Assembly: GCF_013408175.1 (NCBI RefSeq)
Contig: NZ_JACBYW010000004.1
Location: 381,583-445,582 of the forward strand
Direction of reading: 5' to 3'
Origin: Actinopolyspora biskrensis
Lineage (GTDB): Bacteria; Actinomycetota; Actinomycetes; Mycobacteriales; Pseudonocardiaceae
DNA: 64,000 nt
Shown here: positions 18,035-26,940 of the stretch, one piece after another
Layout: each line of letters opens with the position of its first letter
Position numbering within the stretch: the first letter of the stretch is position 1
Notes under the pieces: model-generated
Told to the model about the DNA's origin: nothing
Database searches by the model: none
The model's input: the letters and a program-made list of their open reading frames with translations, nothing else
Position numbers and translations under genes: made by a program

Positions 18035-19569
18035 GTGTGCTGGTCGCGATCCCGGTGCTGCTTCCGCTGGGAGCGGCCGGACTCTCGATGGCGTTCGGAC
18101 GTTTCGCGGACGTGCAACGCTGGCTCGGTCTGCTGGTGCTCGGCGTGATCGTGGTGGACGCGACGGTGCTGCTCTACATCGCCGATGCGCACGCCCCGCT
18201 CGTGCTGTACCTCGGCGGCTGGGCGGCCCCCGTGGGAATCGCGCTCGTGGCCGACAGGCTGGCGGCGTTGCTGCTGCTGATCAGCGTGGTCGTGATGTTC
18301 GCCGTGCTGCTCTACTCGATCGGCCAGCGCATCACCGACTACGGGCGCGGGACCTCCAGCACCACCTTCCACCCGATCTACCTGGTGCTGTGCGCCGGAG
18401 TTTCGCTGGCCTACCTCACAGGAGACCTGTTCAACCTGTTCGTGGCCTTCGAGATCATGCTCTCCGCCTCCTACGTGCTGATCACGAGGCGCACCACGGC
18501 AAACCGGGTGCGGGCCGGGATGACCTACACGATCGTGAGCCTCTCGTCCTCGGTGCTGTTCCTGACACTGATCGGGCTGGTCTACTCGGCCACCGGAACG
18601 GTCAACCTGGCGGATCTGGCCGGGGAGACGGAGAAGCTGCCCCAGGCCCCGGCGACCGCCCTGGCGCTGCTCATGGTCATCGTGTTCGGGGTCAAGTCGG
18701 CCATGGTCCCGCTGCACTTCTGGCTGCCGGACAGCTACCCCAACGCGCCGGCCCCGATCACGGCGATCTTCGCCGCGCTGCTGACCAAGGTCGGCATCTA
18801 CGCGATGATCCGCACCCAGATCCTGGTCTTCGATCGCGGACCGAGCTGGCGGCTGATGCTCGTGCTCGCCCTGGCCACGATGCTCGTCGGGGCGCTGGGA
18901 GCGCTCGCCCAGAACGACCTGAACCGGTTGCTTTCGTTCCTGCTGGTCAGCCACATCGGCTTCATGCTGTTCGGGCTCGGTGTGTACGACGTCGCCGGTC
19001 TGACCGGAGTGATCCTGTACATAGTGCACCACATCACCGTCCAGGCGGCGCTCTTCCTGGTCAGCGGTCTGGTTACGCGGTACACGGGCACCGTGGCGCT
19101 GAGCAGGATGGGCGGGCTGGTGCGGATCTCGCCGCTGGTGGCGGTCCTGTTCGCCCTGCCCGCCCTCAGCCTGGCCGGTGTTCCCCCGTTCTCCGGTTTC
19201 GTCGCGAAGCTGGCGCTGTTGCAGTCCGGTATCGGGGTCGGCACCGGCTGGGCTTACGCGGCCGCCGCGGGAGCGGTGCTGACCAGCCTGCTCACGCTCT
19301 ACGCGGTGGCCCGCGTGTGGACCAGGGTCTTCTGGGGCCGGACCCGTCCCCCGGAAGGCGATCCGGATCCGACCGACGAGCTCGTCGTCGGCACGGGGGA
19401 CACCTCGCGGGCGATGGTCCACGCCACGGGGGTGCTGGTGTGCGCGACGGTGCTGGTCGCCGTGCTGGCGGGACCGCTCGCGGCGGTGAGCGAGCGGGCA
19501 GCGGAGGACCTGATCAGCGGCGAGGCCTACAGGACCGCGGTTCTGGAAGGTGGTGGGGTCGGTGGCTGA
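18031..19569 (+). CDS. mrpD: Na+/H+ antiporter subunit D (MrpD/MnhD)
   Basis: MrpD (512 residues, about 14 helices) is a NuoN/NuoM-like proton-conducting subunit. Conserved features are DLFNLFVAFEIMLSASYVLI (the glutamate in helix 5) and KSAMVPLHFWLPDSYPNAP, with a functional lysine. The start is TTG 18031, overlapping the mrpC stop and preceded by GGAGG 7 nt upstream; GTG 18037 is an alternative. Confidence 0.93.
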   Translation: MSVLVAIPVLLPLGAAGLSMAFGRFADVQRWLGLLVLGVIVVDATVLLYIADAHAPLVLYLGGWAAPVGIALVADRLAALLLLISVVVMFAVLLYSIGQRITDYGRGTSSTTFHPIYLVLCAGVSLAYLTGDLFNLFVAFEIMLSASYVLITRRTTANRVRAGMTYTIVSLSSSVLFLTLIGLVYSATGTVNLADLAGETEKLPQAPATALALLMVIVFGVKSAMVPLHFWLPDSYPNAPAPITAIFAALLTKVGIYAMIRTQILVFDRGPSWRLMLVLALATMLVGALGALAQNDLNRLLSFLLVSHIGFMLFGLGVYDVAGLTGVILYIVHHITVQAALFLVSGLVTRYTGTVALSRMGGLVRISPLVAVLFALPALSLAGVPPFSGFVAKLALLQSGIGVGTGWAYAAAAGAVLTSLLTLYAVARVWTRVFWGRTRPPEGDPDPTDELVVGTGDTSRAMVHATGVLVCATVLVAVLAGPLAAVSERAAEDLISGEAYRTAVLEGGGVGG

Positions 19570-20173
19570 CCAGGCTCGGGAGCGTCGCTCCACGCGGCGG
19601 CGCGGTGAGCACGTCGTCAGCAGGAAGCACCCGTTCGGGCGGCTGGTGCGCAGGATTCCGCTGCTGGTGTGGCTGGTGCTGGTCTGGCTGCTGCTGTGGG
19701 GCACCTACGATCCCGGCACCGTTTTCTTCGGGGTGCTGGTGGGGGTGTTGGTCATAGCCTCCTTCCCCGCGCCCCCGATCGCCACCGACATCCGGCTGCG
19801 GCCGCTGCGCCTCGTACAGCTGATGATCTCCCTCGCGTGGGACCTGGTCGTCTCGACCGCCCGCGTTTCCTGGCACGCGGTGGTCCAGGGGCCGAGGGCG
19901 CGTGCGGCCATCGTGTCGGTGACCCTGGTCACCGACTCCGACCACCTGATGGCGATGGTGGCCAACGCGGTGTCGCTGGCTCCGGGGAACTTCGTGCTGC
20001 AGCTCGACCGCGGGAACAGGATCTGCTACGTCTACGCGCTCGGCTGCCACGCGGACCCTTCCGCGCGCGTTCGCGGCGAGGTGCTCGCGTGGGAGCGCAG
20101 GGTGGTTCGCGCGGTGGGCACCGCCGAGCAGGTGCGCATGGTCGAGCGCGGTTACCGGGGGGAGGTCGACTGA
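19562..20173 (+). CDS. mrpE: Na+/H+ antiporter subunit E (MrpE/MnhE)
   Basis: The 203-residue MrpE has two or three N-terminal membrane segments and a cytosolic domain ending in a charged region. Family sequence is visible in LLVWLVLVWLLLWG, then VSVTLVTDSDHLMAMVANAVSLAPG, where MrpE proteins usually carry a TPGT-like motif. Several GTG codons compete (19550, 19553, 19562); I chose 19562, which overlaps the mrpD stop by a few bases as in the rest of the operon. Confidence 0.88.
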   Translation: MADQARERRSTRRRGEHVVSRKHPFGRLVRRIPLLVWLVLVWLLLWGTYDPGTVFFGVLVGVLVIASFPAPPIATDIRLRPLRLVQLMISLAWDLVVSTARVSWHAVVQGPRARAAIVSVTLVTDSDHLMAMVANAVSLAPGNFVLQLDRGNRICYVYALGCHADPSARVRGEVLAWERRVVRAVGTAEQVRMVERGYRGEVD

Positions 20174-20439
20174 TGGGCGTGGTGTTCTCGGTCACTTTCG
20201 GGATGTTGTGCGTGGCCGGGCTGCTGTCCCTGGTGCGGCTGCTGCGCGGGCGCGGGACCCTGGACCGCATCGTGGCCCTGGACGTGTTCATAACCCTGAT
20301 CGTCGCGGCCACCTGCGTCGGCATGGGGTTGAACCGGGACGGCTCGAACATCGCCCTGGCGGCGGCGTTCGCGCTGCTCGCGTTCATCGGCTCCGTGAGT
20401 GCGGCCCGTCTCGTGGAGAGAGGGGAGTCGCACCGATGA
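20173..20439 (+). CDS. mrpF: Na+/H+ antiporter subunit F (MrpF/MnhF)
   Basis: An 88-residue protein with three membrane helices and the conserved GTLDRIVALDVF segment of MrpF. ATG 20173 overlaps the mrpE stop (TGATG). MrpF is a small structural subunit required for assembly of the antiporter. Confidence 0.93.
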   Translation: MGVVFSVTFGMLCVAGLLSLVRLLRGRGTLDRIVALDVFITLIVAATCVGMGLNRDGSNIALAAAFALLAFIGSVSAARLVERGESHR

Positions 20440-20786
20440 ACTGGTTGAATCTGTTCTCCGCGGTGTGTTTGTTGGGTGGAGCGGCATCCTGTTTGTTCGG
20501 TGCGATAGGATTGCTCACTTTTCCCGATGTGGCCGCGCGACTACAGGCAGCCACGAAACCGCAAACACTCGGGCTGATCCTCGTGTTGATCGGCAGCGCG
20601 GTCCGGTTGGACTTCCGGGACGCTTCGGGGCTCATTCTCGTCGGATTGTTCCAGGCGCTGACGGCTCCGGTTCTGGCCCAGCTCGTGGGGCGCGCGGCTT
20701 ATCGGACCGGCAGCGTTCGGGAGGAAACGCTGGACACCGACGACCTGGCGAAGCGGATCGAGCGCGAACGCGATCGAACTTTGTGA
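20436..20786 (+). CDS. mrpG: Na+/H+ antiporter subunit G (MrpG/MnhG)
   Basis: A 116-residue subunit with three helices and the MrpG signature GLLTFPDVAARLQAATKPQTLG. A charged C-terminal tail (DTDDLAKRIERERDRTL) follows. ATG 20436 overlaps the mrpF stop (ATGA). It closes a complete mrpABCDEFG operon; the complex exports Na+ in exchange for H+ and supports salt and alkali tolerance. Confidence 0.93.
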   Translation: MNWLNLFSAVCLLGGAASCLFGAIGLLTFPDVAARLQAATKPQTLGLILVLIGSAVRLDFRDASGLILVGLFQALTAPVLAQLVGRAAYRTGSVREETLDTDDLAKRIERERDRTL

Positions 20787-20995
20787 GCGACGACATTTTC
20801 GTGTCTCAACTGAGTATCATTTGCCGCTGTCGTTTCACATACGCAGGGTTGGTGTTTACCGTGGTTCGCTGTGACATGCGGTTCGCGCTGGGGTAGCCAC
20901 GCCTGTGGCCGAACGCGTCCGTTGCGATCTTTGGTTGCTTACGGCGCGGTCGGCAATTGTGCCGACACTGTGCGCTGGAAAGGTGACATACGGTA

Positions 20996-22654
20996 ATGAA
21001 ACAGTACTTGAAAGAACACACGAATCCGCCGGTCTTCCTGACTTCGGCGATCGTCGTGGTGGCTTTCGTGCTTTGGGGCGTGTTCGCTCCGGCGAATCTC
21101 AACGAGATAGCCAGCAACGTCAACAGCTTCATAACCACGAACTTCGAGTGGCTCTACATCCTCTCGGCGACCTTCTTCGTGGTCTTCGTGCTGGCTGTCA
21201 TGTTCAGCCGTTTCGGCACGATACGACTCGGTCCACCGGAATCCCGTCCCGAATACAGCAACCTCGCCTGGTTCGCGATGCTGTTCACAGCCGGTATGGG
21301 TATCGGCCTGGTGTTCTACGCGGTGAGCGAGCCCATCACGCACTTCACCGGCCCCCCGGTCGGTGAGGCGGGAACGCAGGAGGCCGCCCAGCGTGCGATG
21401 AACTTCACGTTCTTCCACTGGGGCGTGCACCCGTGGGCGATCTACATCGTGCTCGGGCTCGCACTGGGGTACTTCGCCTTCCGCAAGGGGCTGCCGCTGC
21501 GCCCCTCGGCCGCCTTCTACCCGCTGATCGGCGAGTGGGTCCACCGCTGGCCCGGCTACATCGTCGACGTGCTCGCGGTGTTCGGCACGCTGTTCGGGCT
21601 GGCGACCTCGCTCGGTCTCGGCGGCAGCCAGGTCGGCGCCGGGTTGAACGCGGTGTTCGGCATCGAGAACACCCCGATGCTGCAGATCATCGTGATCCTG
21701 GCGATCACGGCCGTGGCCGTCGTCTCGGTGATGCTCGGCATCGACAAGGGCATCCGGAACCTGTCGCTGATCAACCTGTGGTTGGCGTTCATCCTGATGC
21801 TGTTCGTGTTCTTCTTCGGGAACTCCCTGAACCTGCTGAACATGCTCGCCAGCAACGTCGGCTACTACCTGCAGCACCTGCCGGAACTGAGCTTCCAGAC
21901 CTTCCCGAACAACGGCAACGGCACCGCGCAGGACTGGCAGGCGGGCTGGACGCTGTTCTACTGGGGCTGGTGGATCGCCTGGTCGCCGTTCGTGGGCATG
22001 TTCATCGCCCGCATCTCCTACGGCCGCACCATCCGCAACTTCATCGGCGGTGCGCTGTTCGCCCCCGTGGGCGCTTCCTTCGTGTGGTTGAGCATCTTCG
22101 GCAACACCGCGCTGAGCCGGCTGCTGGCCAGGGAGGACACCACCAGCGGTCCGCTCGCGGAGGCGGGGTCGAACAAGGCCATGTTCGTGATGCTGGACGG
22201 GCTTCCGGTACACACGATCGTCTCCACGCTGGCCTCGGTGCTGGCCATCGTCGTCATCGTGCTGTTCTTCGCGACCTCCTCGGACTCCGGCTCCCTGGTG
22301 GTCGACATCCTCACCAACGGCGGTGACCCCAATCCGAAGTGGCAGCAGCGACTGTTCTGGGCGATCTCGGAAGGCGTGATCGCCTGCGTGCTGCTCGGTG
22401 CCGGTGCCGTCACGGGGGCCGACGCGCTGAGCGCGCTGCAGACGGCCTCCATCGTCACGGGGCTGCCGTTCGCAGTGGTCCTGATACTGCTGTGCGTCAG
22501 CCTCGTCAAGGCGCTCAACCAGGAGCGCCCCAACCTGGTGGCCCCGCGGGAGCCGAGCCCGATGCCGGGGATCCGCACGAGTTCCGCGCGGGTCGTCGCG
22601 AGCACCGGTGCGCGCGAGGTCGAGAGCGCCGAGGACACGGACAAGCAGTCCTGA
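20996..22654 (+). CDS. BCCT family betaine/choline transporter
   Basis: This secondary transporter of 552 residues imports trimethylammonium solutes such as glycine betaine, probably coupled to Na+. Twelve helices are apparent. The BCCT signatures are AMLFTAGMGIGLVFYAVSEP (glycine-rich stretch of TM3) and WTLFYWGWWIAWSPFVGMFI (tryptophan box of TM8). The C-terminal tail (about residues 500-552) is Ser/Arg/Glu-rich and could sense osmotic stress, as in BetP. The ATG has GGAAAGGTGA about 9 nt upstream. It follows the Mrp operon by 209 bp, so Na+ extrusion and Na+-driven solute uptake are neighbours. Substrate choice between betaine, choline and ectoine cannot be read from sequence. Confidence 0.92.
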   Translation: MKQYLKEHTNPPVFLTSAIVVVAFVLWGVFAPANLNEIASNVNSFITTNFEWLYILSATFFVVFVLAVMFSRFGTIRLGPPESRPEYSNLAWFAMLFTAGMGIGLVFYAVSEPITHFTGPPVGEAGTQEAAQRAMNFTFFHWGVHPWAIYIVLGLALGYFAFRKGLPLRPSAAFYPLIGEWVHRWPGYIVDVLAVFGTLFGLATSLGLGGSQVGAGLNAVFGIENTPMLQIIVILAITAVAVVSVMLGIDKGIRNLSLINLWLAFILMLFVFFFGNSLNLLNMLASNVGYYLQHLPELSFQTFPNNGNGTAQDWQAGWTLFYWGWWIAWSPFVGMFIARISYGRTIRNFIGGALFAPVGASFVWLSIFGNTALSRLLAREDTTSGPLAEAGSNKAMFVMLDGLPVHTIVSTLASVLAIVVIVLFFATSSDSGSLVVDILTNGGDPNPKWQQRLFWAISEGVIACVLLGAGAVTGADALSALQTASIVTGLPFAVVLILLCVSLVKALNQERPNLVAPREPSPMPGIRTSSARVVASTGAREVESAEDTDKQS

Positions 22655-22685
22655 GCGGACCGAACCGTGCGCTCGTGATCGAGTG

Positions 22686-22722
22686 AGTGGGGCCTCCGGC
22701 ACTCGCCGGAGGCCCCACTTTT
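22686..22722 (+). terminator. Rho-independent terminator of BCCT gene
   Basis: AGTGGGGCCTCCGG (22686-22699) and CCGGAGGCCCCACT (22706-22719) form a perfect 14-bp stem with a 6-nt loop, followed by a T-run. This is the clearest canonical terminator in the window. Confidence 0.9.
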
Positions 22723-22850
22723 CGGTTACCGTCCTCCTCCGGAGGGGTGACACGTAGTAGTCGTTCTGGTCCGATTCGGGTGTTTTGTTTTTAGCTGATC
22801 ACTCGTGGTGCTCGCTGTGGTCCAATGGCCACACTTGAGAGTGAGTCCAC

Positions 22851-23306
22851 TTGGAGGCTCGATTGCCGGCTGTGCGAGATGTGCGAAGGCCCGACGATGT
22901 CGGTGCGCTCCACCGCGGGAAAACGGTGCGGACGGGACGCCGCCCCCCTTCGTCCGGAGTCCTGCTCGGACTGCTGGCGGCGTGCTGCGGTCTGCTCCTG
23001 GTGCTCGCCCCCGGTGTGGCCGCGGCGCACTCCGCCGGCGGCGAGCCTCGCCCGCCCGCGTCCGCCGGGGCGCGGACTCCACTGCCCTCCGCCACCGAAT
23101 ACGCGCCCCCGGCGGCCGGGCACGGGGCCCGGTCCGCTCCGGCGGGTCGCGGCCCTTCGGAGGGGCCCACGGAGGAGTCCTCCTCCGAGCAGGACCGCCG
23201 GTACGTCATAGGGGCCGTCGGCGTGGGGCTGGTGCTGCTCGTGCTGCTGGTCCGGCGCAAGAGGGGCAAGGCGTCCATCGTGCTGCGCTGGCGCAAGCGC
23301 AGCTGA
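22851..23306 (+). CDS. Small secreted/membrane protein, function unknown
   Basis: The frame encodes up to 151 residues: a basic N-terminus, a strong hydrophobic segment (GVLLGLLAACCGLLLVLAPG) ending in AAAHS like a signal peptide, a Pro/Ser/Gly-rich middle, a second membrane helix (YVIGAVGVGLVLLVLLV) and a basic tail with RKRGK. It could be anchored with its linker outside the cell. No family is recognised. The start is uncertain; TTG 22851 is the first, and the GTG codons near 22872 are alternatives. Confidence 0.5.
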   Translation: MEARLPAVRDVRRPDDVGALHRGKTVRTGRRPPSSGVLLGLLAACCGLLLVLAPGVAAAHSAGGEPRPPASAGARTPLPSATEYAPPAAGHGARSAPAGRGPSEGPTEESSSEQDRRYVIGAVGVGLVLLVLLVRRKRGKASIVLRWRKRS

Positions 23307-23329
23307 CATGCTTTTGGAACGTGCACGGC

Positions 23330-23545
23330 TCGGTTTGCTCGGGTGGCCGGGTGGCCGTCACGTGAGTCGGCGCCTTGCTGCGTCGGAGGGCACCTCGAGC
23401 AGCGGCCTACACAACGTGCCCTGCCGCCTTGCGACGCATCCGACTCACGCACCGGAGCTTCTCGTCCTGCGCGGGCTGAAGCGCTCGCGTCGGAAGCAGC
23501 CTTTCGCCGGAAGTTCTTGAAGGGTCGGCGGCTCGGTTCGCGCGG
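23330..23545 (+). repeat. 200-bp dispersed repeat (family 1), copy A
   Basis: The core (GTCACGTGAGTCGGCGCC from 23357) is shared with copies B (26772), C (35056) and D (58822), all in the same orientation. Inner arms GTCGGAGGGCAC and GTGCCCT, and CGTGAGTCGG against CCGACTCACG, can fold into a long imperfect hairpin. The conserved tail is GCCGGAAGTTC-like. Confidence 0.75.
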
Positions 23546-23712
23546 CGGTACCGACTGCTCGAGTGGTTTTCGGCGGTGCGAGTGGCTCGGGTGGTGGCAA
23601 GTGACTGGCGCCGCTTGGCCGGCAACCGTCCCGGCCGGGAGCGAGCGCTGGTCCGCTCCGCGCGGGCACTTAACAGAACTCACGGTCTGTTTTGCGTGAA
23701 TTTTCCGTCACT

Positions 23713-23724
23713 TGGACTAGACCT
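23713..23724 (+). promoter_or_regulatory. dre-like site upstream of M20 peptidase genes
   Basis: TGGACTAGACCT matches 10 of 12 positions of the perfect DasR-type site upstream of the chitinase. It sits in the AT-rich promoter region about 310 bp before the first M20 gene. It may be chance. Confidence 0.3.
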
Positions 23725-24036
23725 GAGAAAAAACCTGTGGGAACTTCACAGTCGACGGATTGCGTGGTGGCCCGCGGACGGCAAGGAGTCCGCTGGTCAC
23801 TGTTCGCCTCCGGGCAGCTGCCCGGAGCTGTGGGTCGGCACCGGGAAGCCCCCCGACCGGTGCCGATCCACCCGGTCCCTCCCGGAGTTTCCGCTCGGCG
23901 GAACCGCCCGGCTCCGTCGCGGGGTTCGGTCGCCCTGAAATTCTCCGCCCGTTCGGCGCGCGAATCGTACCGGTGAGCTACCCGGGTGTCTCGCGCGGCG
24001 GCTGCGCACGCTCTCGTGTTGCAGGATGGTCGGCAA

Positions 24037-25353
24037 ATGAGTACCGATTCCTCGCGATCCCGTGAATCCGGTGGCGGCCACCGCCGCAGCGCCGCCGGCC
24101 CCGCAGAACCCGCCGGGCCGGACTCCCGCCCGGTCCGCGCGGAGGACTGGCGTGCCGCCGTGGAGCACCGCCGGGAAGAGCTGATCGAGCTCTCCCACGA
24201 CCTCCACGCGAATCCGGAAACCAGTCTCGGGGAGCACCGCAGCGCGGCCCGGGTCGCCGAACGGCTCGCCGAGCACGGTTTCGCGGTCGACCGGCCGGTG
24301 GCCGGGCTGGAGACGGCCTTCACGGCCGAGTACGGCTCGGGGGAGTTCGTCGTGGGGCTGTGCGCCGAGTACGACGCGCTGCCCGAGGTCGGACACGCCT
24401 GCGGGCACAACATCATCGCCGCGGCCGCGGTGGGAGCGGCGCTGGCGCTGGCCGAGCACGCGGCGGGACTGGGCATCACGGTGCGTGTGCTGGGGACTCC
24501 GGCGGAGGAGACGGGCGGTGGCAAGATCACCATGCTCGACGCGGGGCTGTTCGACCCCGTGGCCGTCGCCCTGATGGTCCATCCCGGGCCGACGGAGGCC
24601 TGTGCTCCGCGTTCGCTGGCGATCACGGATCTGCGGGTGTGCTACACCGGCCGGGCGGCCCATGCGGCGGCCGCCCCGGAACTCGGCGTCAACGCGGCCG
24701 ACGCCGTCACGGTGGCCCAGGTGGCCGTCGGGCTGCGGCGGCAACACCTCGAGCCCGAACAGATGGTGCACGGAATCGTGACCTCGGGAGGCGCGGCTCC
24801 GAACATCGTCCCCGAACGGGCCTCGGCCGAGTACAACCTGCGGGCGGCGGATCCGGCCTCCCTCGAGCGGCTGGAGCAGCGGATCAGGGCCTGCTTCGAG
24901 GCGGGGGCCACCGCCACGGGCTGTTCCGTGGAGGTCGTCCGGCTCTCTCCGGTCTACACCGAGCTGGATCCCGACGAGTGGCTGGCGGAGACCTACCGTT
25001 CGGCGATAACGGAGCTCGGTCGGGCTCCGCTGGCGCGGTCCGAGGAGCGCCGCGACGTCATCGGAAGCACGGACATGGGAAACGTCAGCCGCCGGATTCC
25101 CTCCGCGCACCCGATGATCGCACTGGAGTGCGGGGGAGCGGTCAATCATCAGGCGGAGTTCGCGGCGGCCTGCGTCACGGATTCGGCGGACCGGGCCGTG
25201 CTCGACGGAGCGGCCGCGCTGGCGTGCACCGCGGCCACGGCCGCGCTCACCCCCGAGCAGCGCGAACGCCTGCTCACCGCCGTCGAAGAACGAAACCCCT
25301 CCGAGGTTCGGCAGGCGTCGAACCGACTCTCCGATTCGGGAGGCGTGGTGTGA
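24037..25353 (+). CDS. M20 family metallo-amidohydrolase (AmiB1-like)
   Basis: A zinc- or cobalt-dependent hydrolase of the M20D group (438 residues), which removes acyl or amide groups from amino acids or peptides. Metal-ligand motifs are visible as CAEYDALPEVGHACGHN and GTPAEETGGGK, and the dimerisation domain runs from about residue 180 to 300. The true substrate is unknown. Start ATG 24037 (MSTDSSRSRES) is preceded only by a weak GGATGG; the N-terminal 40 residues are low-complexity. It is followed directly by a second M20 gene, matching the amiB1/amiA1 pair (Rv3306c/Rv3305c) that neighbours deoD in M. tuberculosis. Confidence 0.88.
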   Translation: MSTDSSRSRESGGGHRRSAAGPAEPAGPDSRPVRAEDWRAAVEHRREELIELSHDLHANPETSLGEHRSAARVAERLAEHGFAVDRPVAGLETAFTAEYGSGEFVVGLCAEYDALPEVGHACGHNIIAAAAVGAALALAEHAAGLGITVRVLGTPAEETGGGKITMLDAGLFDPVAVALMVHPGPTEACAPRSLAITDLRVCYTGRAAHAAAAPELGVNAADAVTVAQVAVGLRRQHLEPEQMVHGIVTSGGAAPNIVPERASAEYNLRAADPASLERLEQRIRACFEAGATATGCSVEVVRLSPVYTELDPDEWLAETYRSAITELGRAPLARSEERRDVIGSTDMGNVSRRIPSAHPMIALECGGAVNHQAEFAAACVTDSADRAVLDGAAALACTAATAALTPEQRERLLTAVEERNPSEVRQASNRLSDSGGVV

Positions 25354-25553
25354 CCGCGTTGGATTCTCGTGGACCGAACCCCCACGGTGGCAACTCCGTG
25401 ATCCACACGGCCGATCCGGCGGCCGACCCGCTCGACGAACGAGCCGAGGACCGGGAGCAGTACGCGGACGTGGCAGGGGAGGACGAAGGCGGTGACTCCC
25501 CGCCGCCGGGTCGAACGCTGTCCACCGGGCCGGAACGGGCTCGGGAGGAGACC

Positions 25554-26771
25554 ATGGGCGATGTGCGCTCCGGGGTGACTGATCTCGGTGAGGGACGCGG
25601 GCCCGGTTGGCTGGACGAGTGGCTGGCGGCCAACTCCGAGCGCGTCGTGGCCTGGCGCAGGCAGCTGCACTCCGAGCCCGAGCTCTCGCGCGACGAGCAC
25701 CGCACGACCGGCTGGCTGGTCGAGCGGCTCACCGCGCTCGGGCTGCGACCGCGGATCCTGCCAGTGGGGACGGGACTGGTCTGCGACCTGGGGAGCGAGG
25801 GCTCCAACGGCCGAACGATCGCGCTGCGGGCCGACATCGACGCGCTGCCGCTGACCGAGGCGACCGGGGTGCCGTTCGCCTCGAACACGCAGGGAGTCGC
25901 GCACTGCTGCGGGCACGACGCCCACACCGCCGTTCTGCTGGGCGCGGCCACGGCCCTGGCGGCGGCACCCCGGCTGCCCGGCCGGGTGCGGTTGATCTTC
26001 CAGCCGGCCGAGGAGGTCATGCCCGGCGGGGCTCTCGACGTGTTGGCGGCCGGAGGACTGGACGGTGTCGACCGGATCTTCGGCCTGCACTGCGACCCGC
26101 GGTTGCCCGTCGGCACGGTCGGCACCAGGATCGGTGCGCTGACCTCGGCCAGCGATCTGCTCGAGGTCCGGTTGAACTCCCCGGGCGGGCACACCTCCCG
26201 GCCGCACCTGACCGGGGACCTCGTGTACGCGCTCGGGAGCCTGATAACCGGACTGCCCGCGCTGCTGTCCCGGCGCGTGGACCCGCGTACCGGGACGGTG
26301 CTGGCCTGGGGCGCCGTCCGCTCGGGGGAGGCGGCCAACGCCATTCCCCAGGAGGGGGTGCTGCGGGGAACGCTGCGCACCGGGGACCGGGACACCTGGG
26401 CCGAGCTGGGGCCGCTGGTCCGTGAACTGGTCCAGGGGCTGCTGGGACCGCTGGGTGTCGGATTCGACCTGCAACATCGCCGCGGGGTGCCGCCCGTGGT
26501 CAACGACGCCGAGAGCACGCGCCTGATGCGGGCCGCCGTGGGCGAGGCCCTCGGGGAGCAGGCCCAGAGCGGGACTCCGCAGTCCTCGGGGGGCGAGGAC
26601 TTCGGCTGGTACCTGGAACACGCGCCGGGATCCTTCGCGCGGCTCGGGGTGGCCGGTCCGGACACCACCAGCACGGACCTGCACCAGCCGAACTTCGAAC
26701 TGGACGAACGAGCGCTGCTCGTCGGGGTGCGCACCATGGTGCACACGGCGCTGTGCGCGCTGCGGGAGTAG
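25554..26771 (+). CDS. M20 family amidohydrolase (AmiA1-like)
   Basis: The 405-residue enzyme belongs to the M20D amidohydrolases (N-acyl-amino-acid or IAA-amino-acid hydrolase type). Motifs are RADIDALPLTEATG, HCCGHDAHTA and FQPAEEVMPGGA, with the metal-binding His, Asp and Glu residues in place. The C-terminal SSGGEDFGWYLEHAPG is typical. The frame is open back to a GTG overlapping the upstream stop at 25350, but ATG 25554 has an excellent GGGAGGAG sequence 3-10 nt upstream, so I place the start there. The intervening 200 bp would then be untranslated. Confidence 0.9.
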   Translation: MGDVRSGVTDLGEGRGPGWLDEWLAANSERVVAWRRQLHSEPELSRDEHRTTGWLVERLTALGLRPRILPVGTGLVCDLGSEGSNGRTIALRADIDALPLTEATGVPFASNTQGVAHCCGHDAHTAVLLGAATALAAAPRLPGRVRLIFQPAEEVMPGGALDVLAAGGLDGVDRIFGLHCDPRLPVGTVGTRIGALTSASDLLEVRLNSPGGHTSRPHLTGDLVYALGSLITGLPALLSRRVDPRTGTVLAWGAVRSGEAANAIPQEGVLRGTLRTGDRDTWAELGPLVRELVQGLLGPLGVGFDLQHRRGVPPVVNDAESTRLMRAAVGEALGEQAQSGTPQSSGGEDFGWYLEHAPGSFARLGVAGPDTTSTDLHQPNFELDERALLVGVRTMVHTALCALRE

Positions 26772-26860
26772 AACTCGCAGCGGAACTTTGCGTGGGTGGC
26801 CGGGTAGCCGTCACGTGAGTCGGCGCCTTGCTGCGTTGGAGGGCACCTCGGGTAGCGACG
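26772..26860 (+). repeat. 200-bp dispersed repeat (family 1), truncated copy B
   Basis: The copy begins AACTCGCAGCGG directly after the M20 stop codon, continues through TTTGCGTGGGTGG and GTCACGTGAGTCGGCGCC, and loses similarity after GAGGGCACCTCG. It keeps only the left half of the element. Confidence 0.75.
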
Positions 26861-26940
26861 AGTTCGCGGCTCGGTCCGCTCGAGCGGTTTCTCACCCGTT
26901 CGGGGTGTATCAACGGGGGCGTCGCGCGCCTCTTACGGGT

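Larger units (their letters stand above)
23307..24036. other. 730-bp gene-free region
   Basis: The left half is a family-1 repeat copy. The right half (about 23680-23780) is unusually AT-rich for the window and is the probable promoter region of the M20 genes. It contains GTGA...TCAC arms at 23697-23712 and a dre-like TGGACTAGACCT at 23713-23724. No gene is recognised. Confidence 0.5.

Noticed and set aside
14677-20786. NADH dehydrogenase (complex I) subunits
   Set aside because: NuoL/N/K-like sequences are accompanied by MrpB, E, F and G, which complex I lacks, and no hydrophilic Nuo subunits are present.
23330-23545. Insertion sequence or CRISPR array
   Set aside because: The repeat has no transposase, no target-site duplication that I can verify and no regular spacer units.
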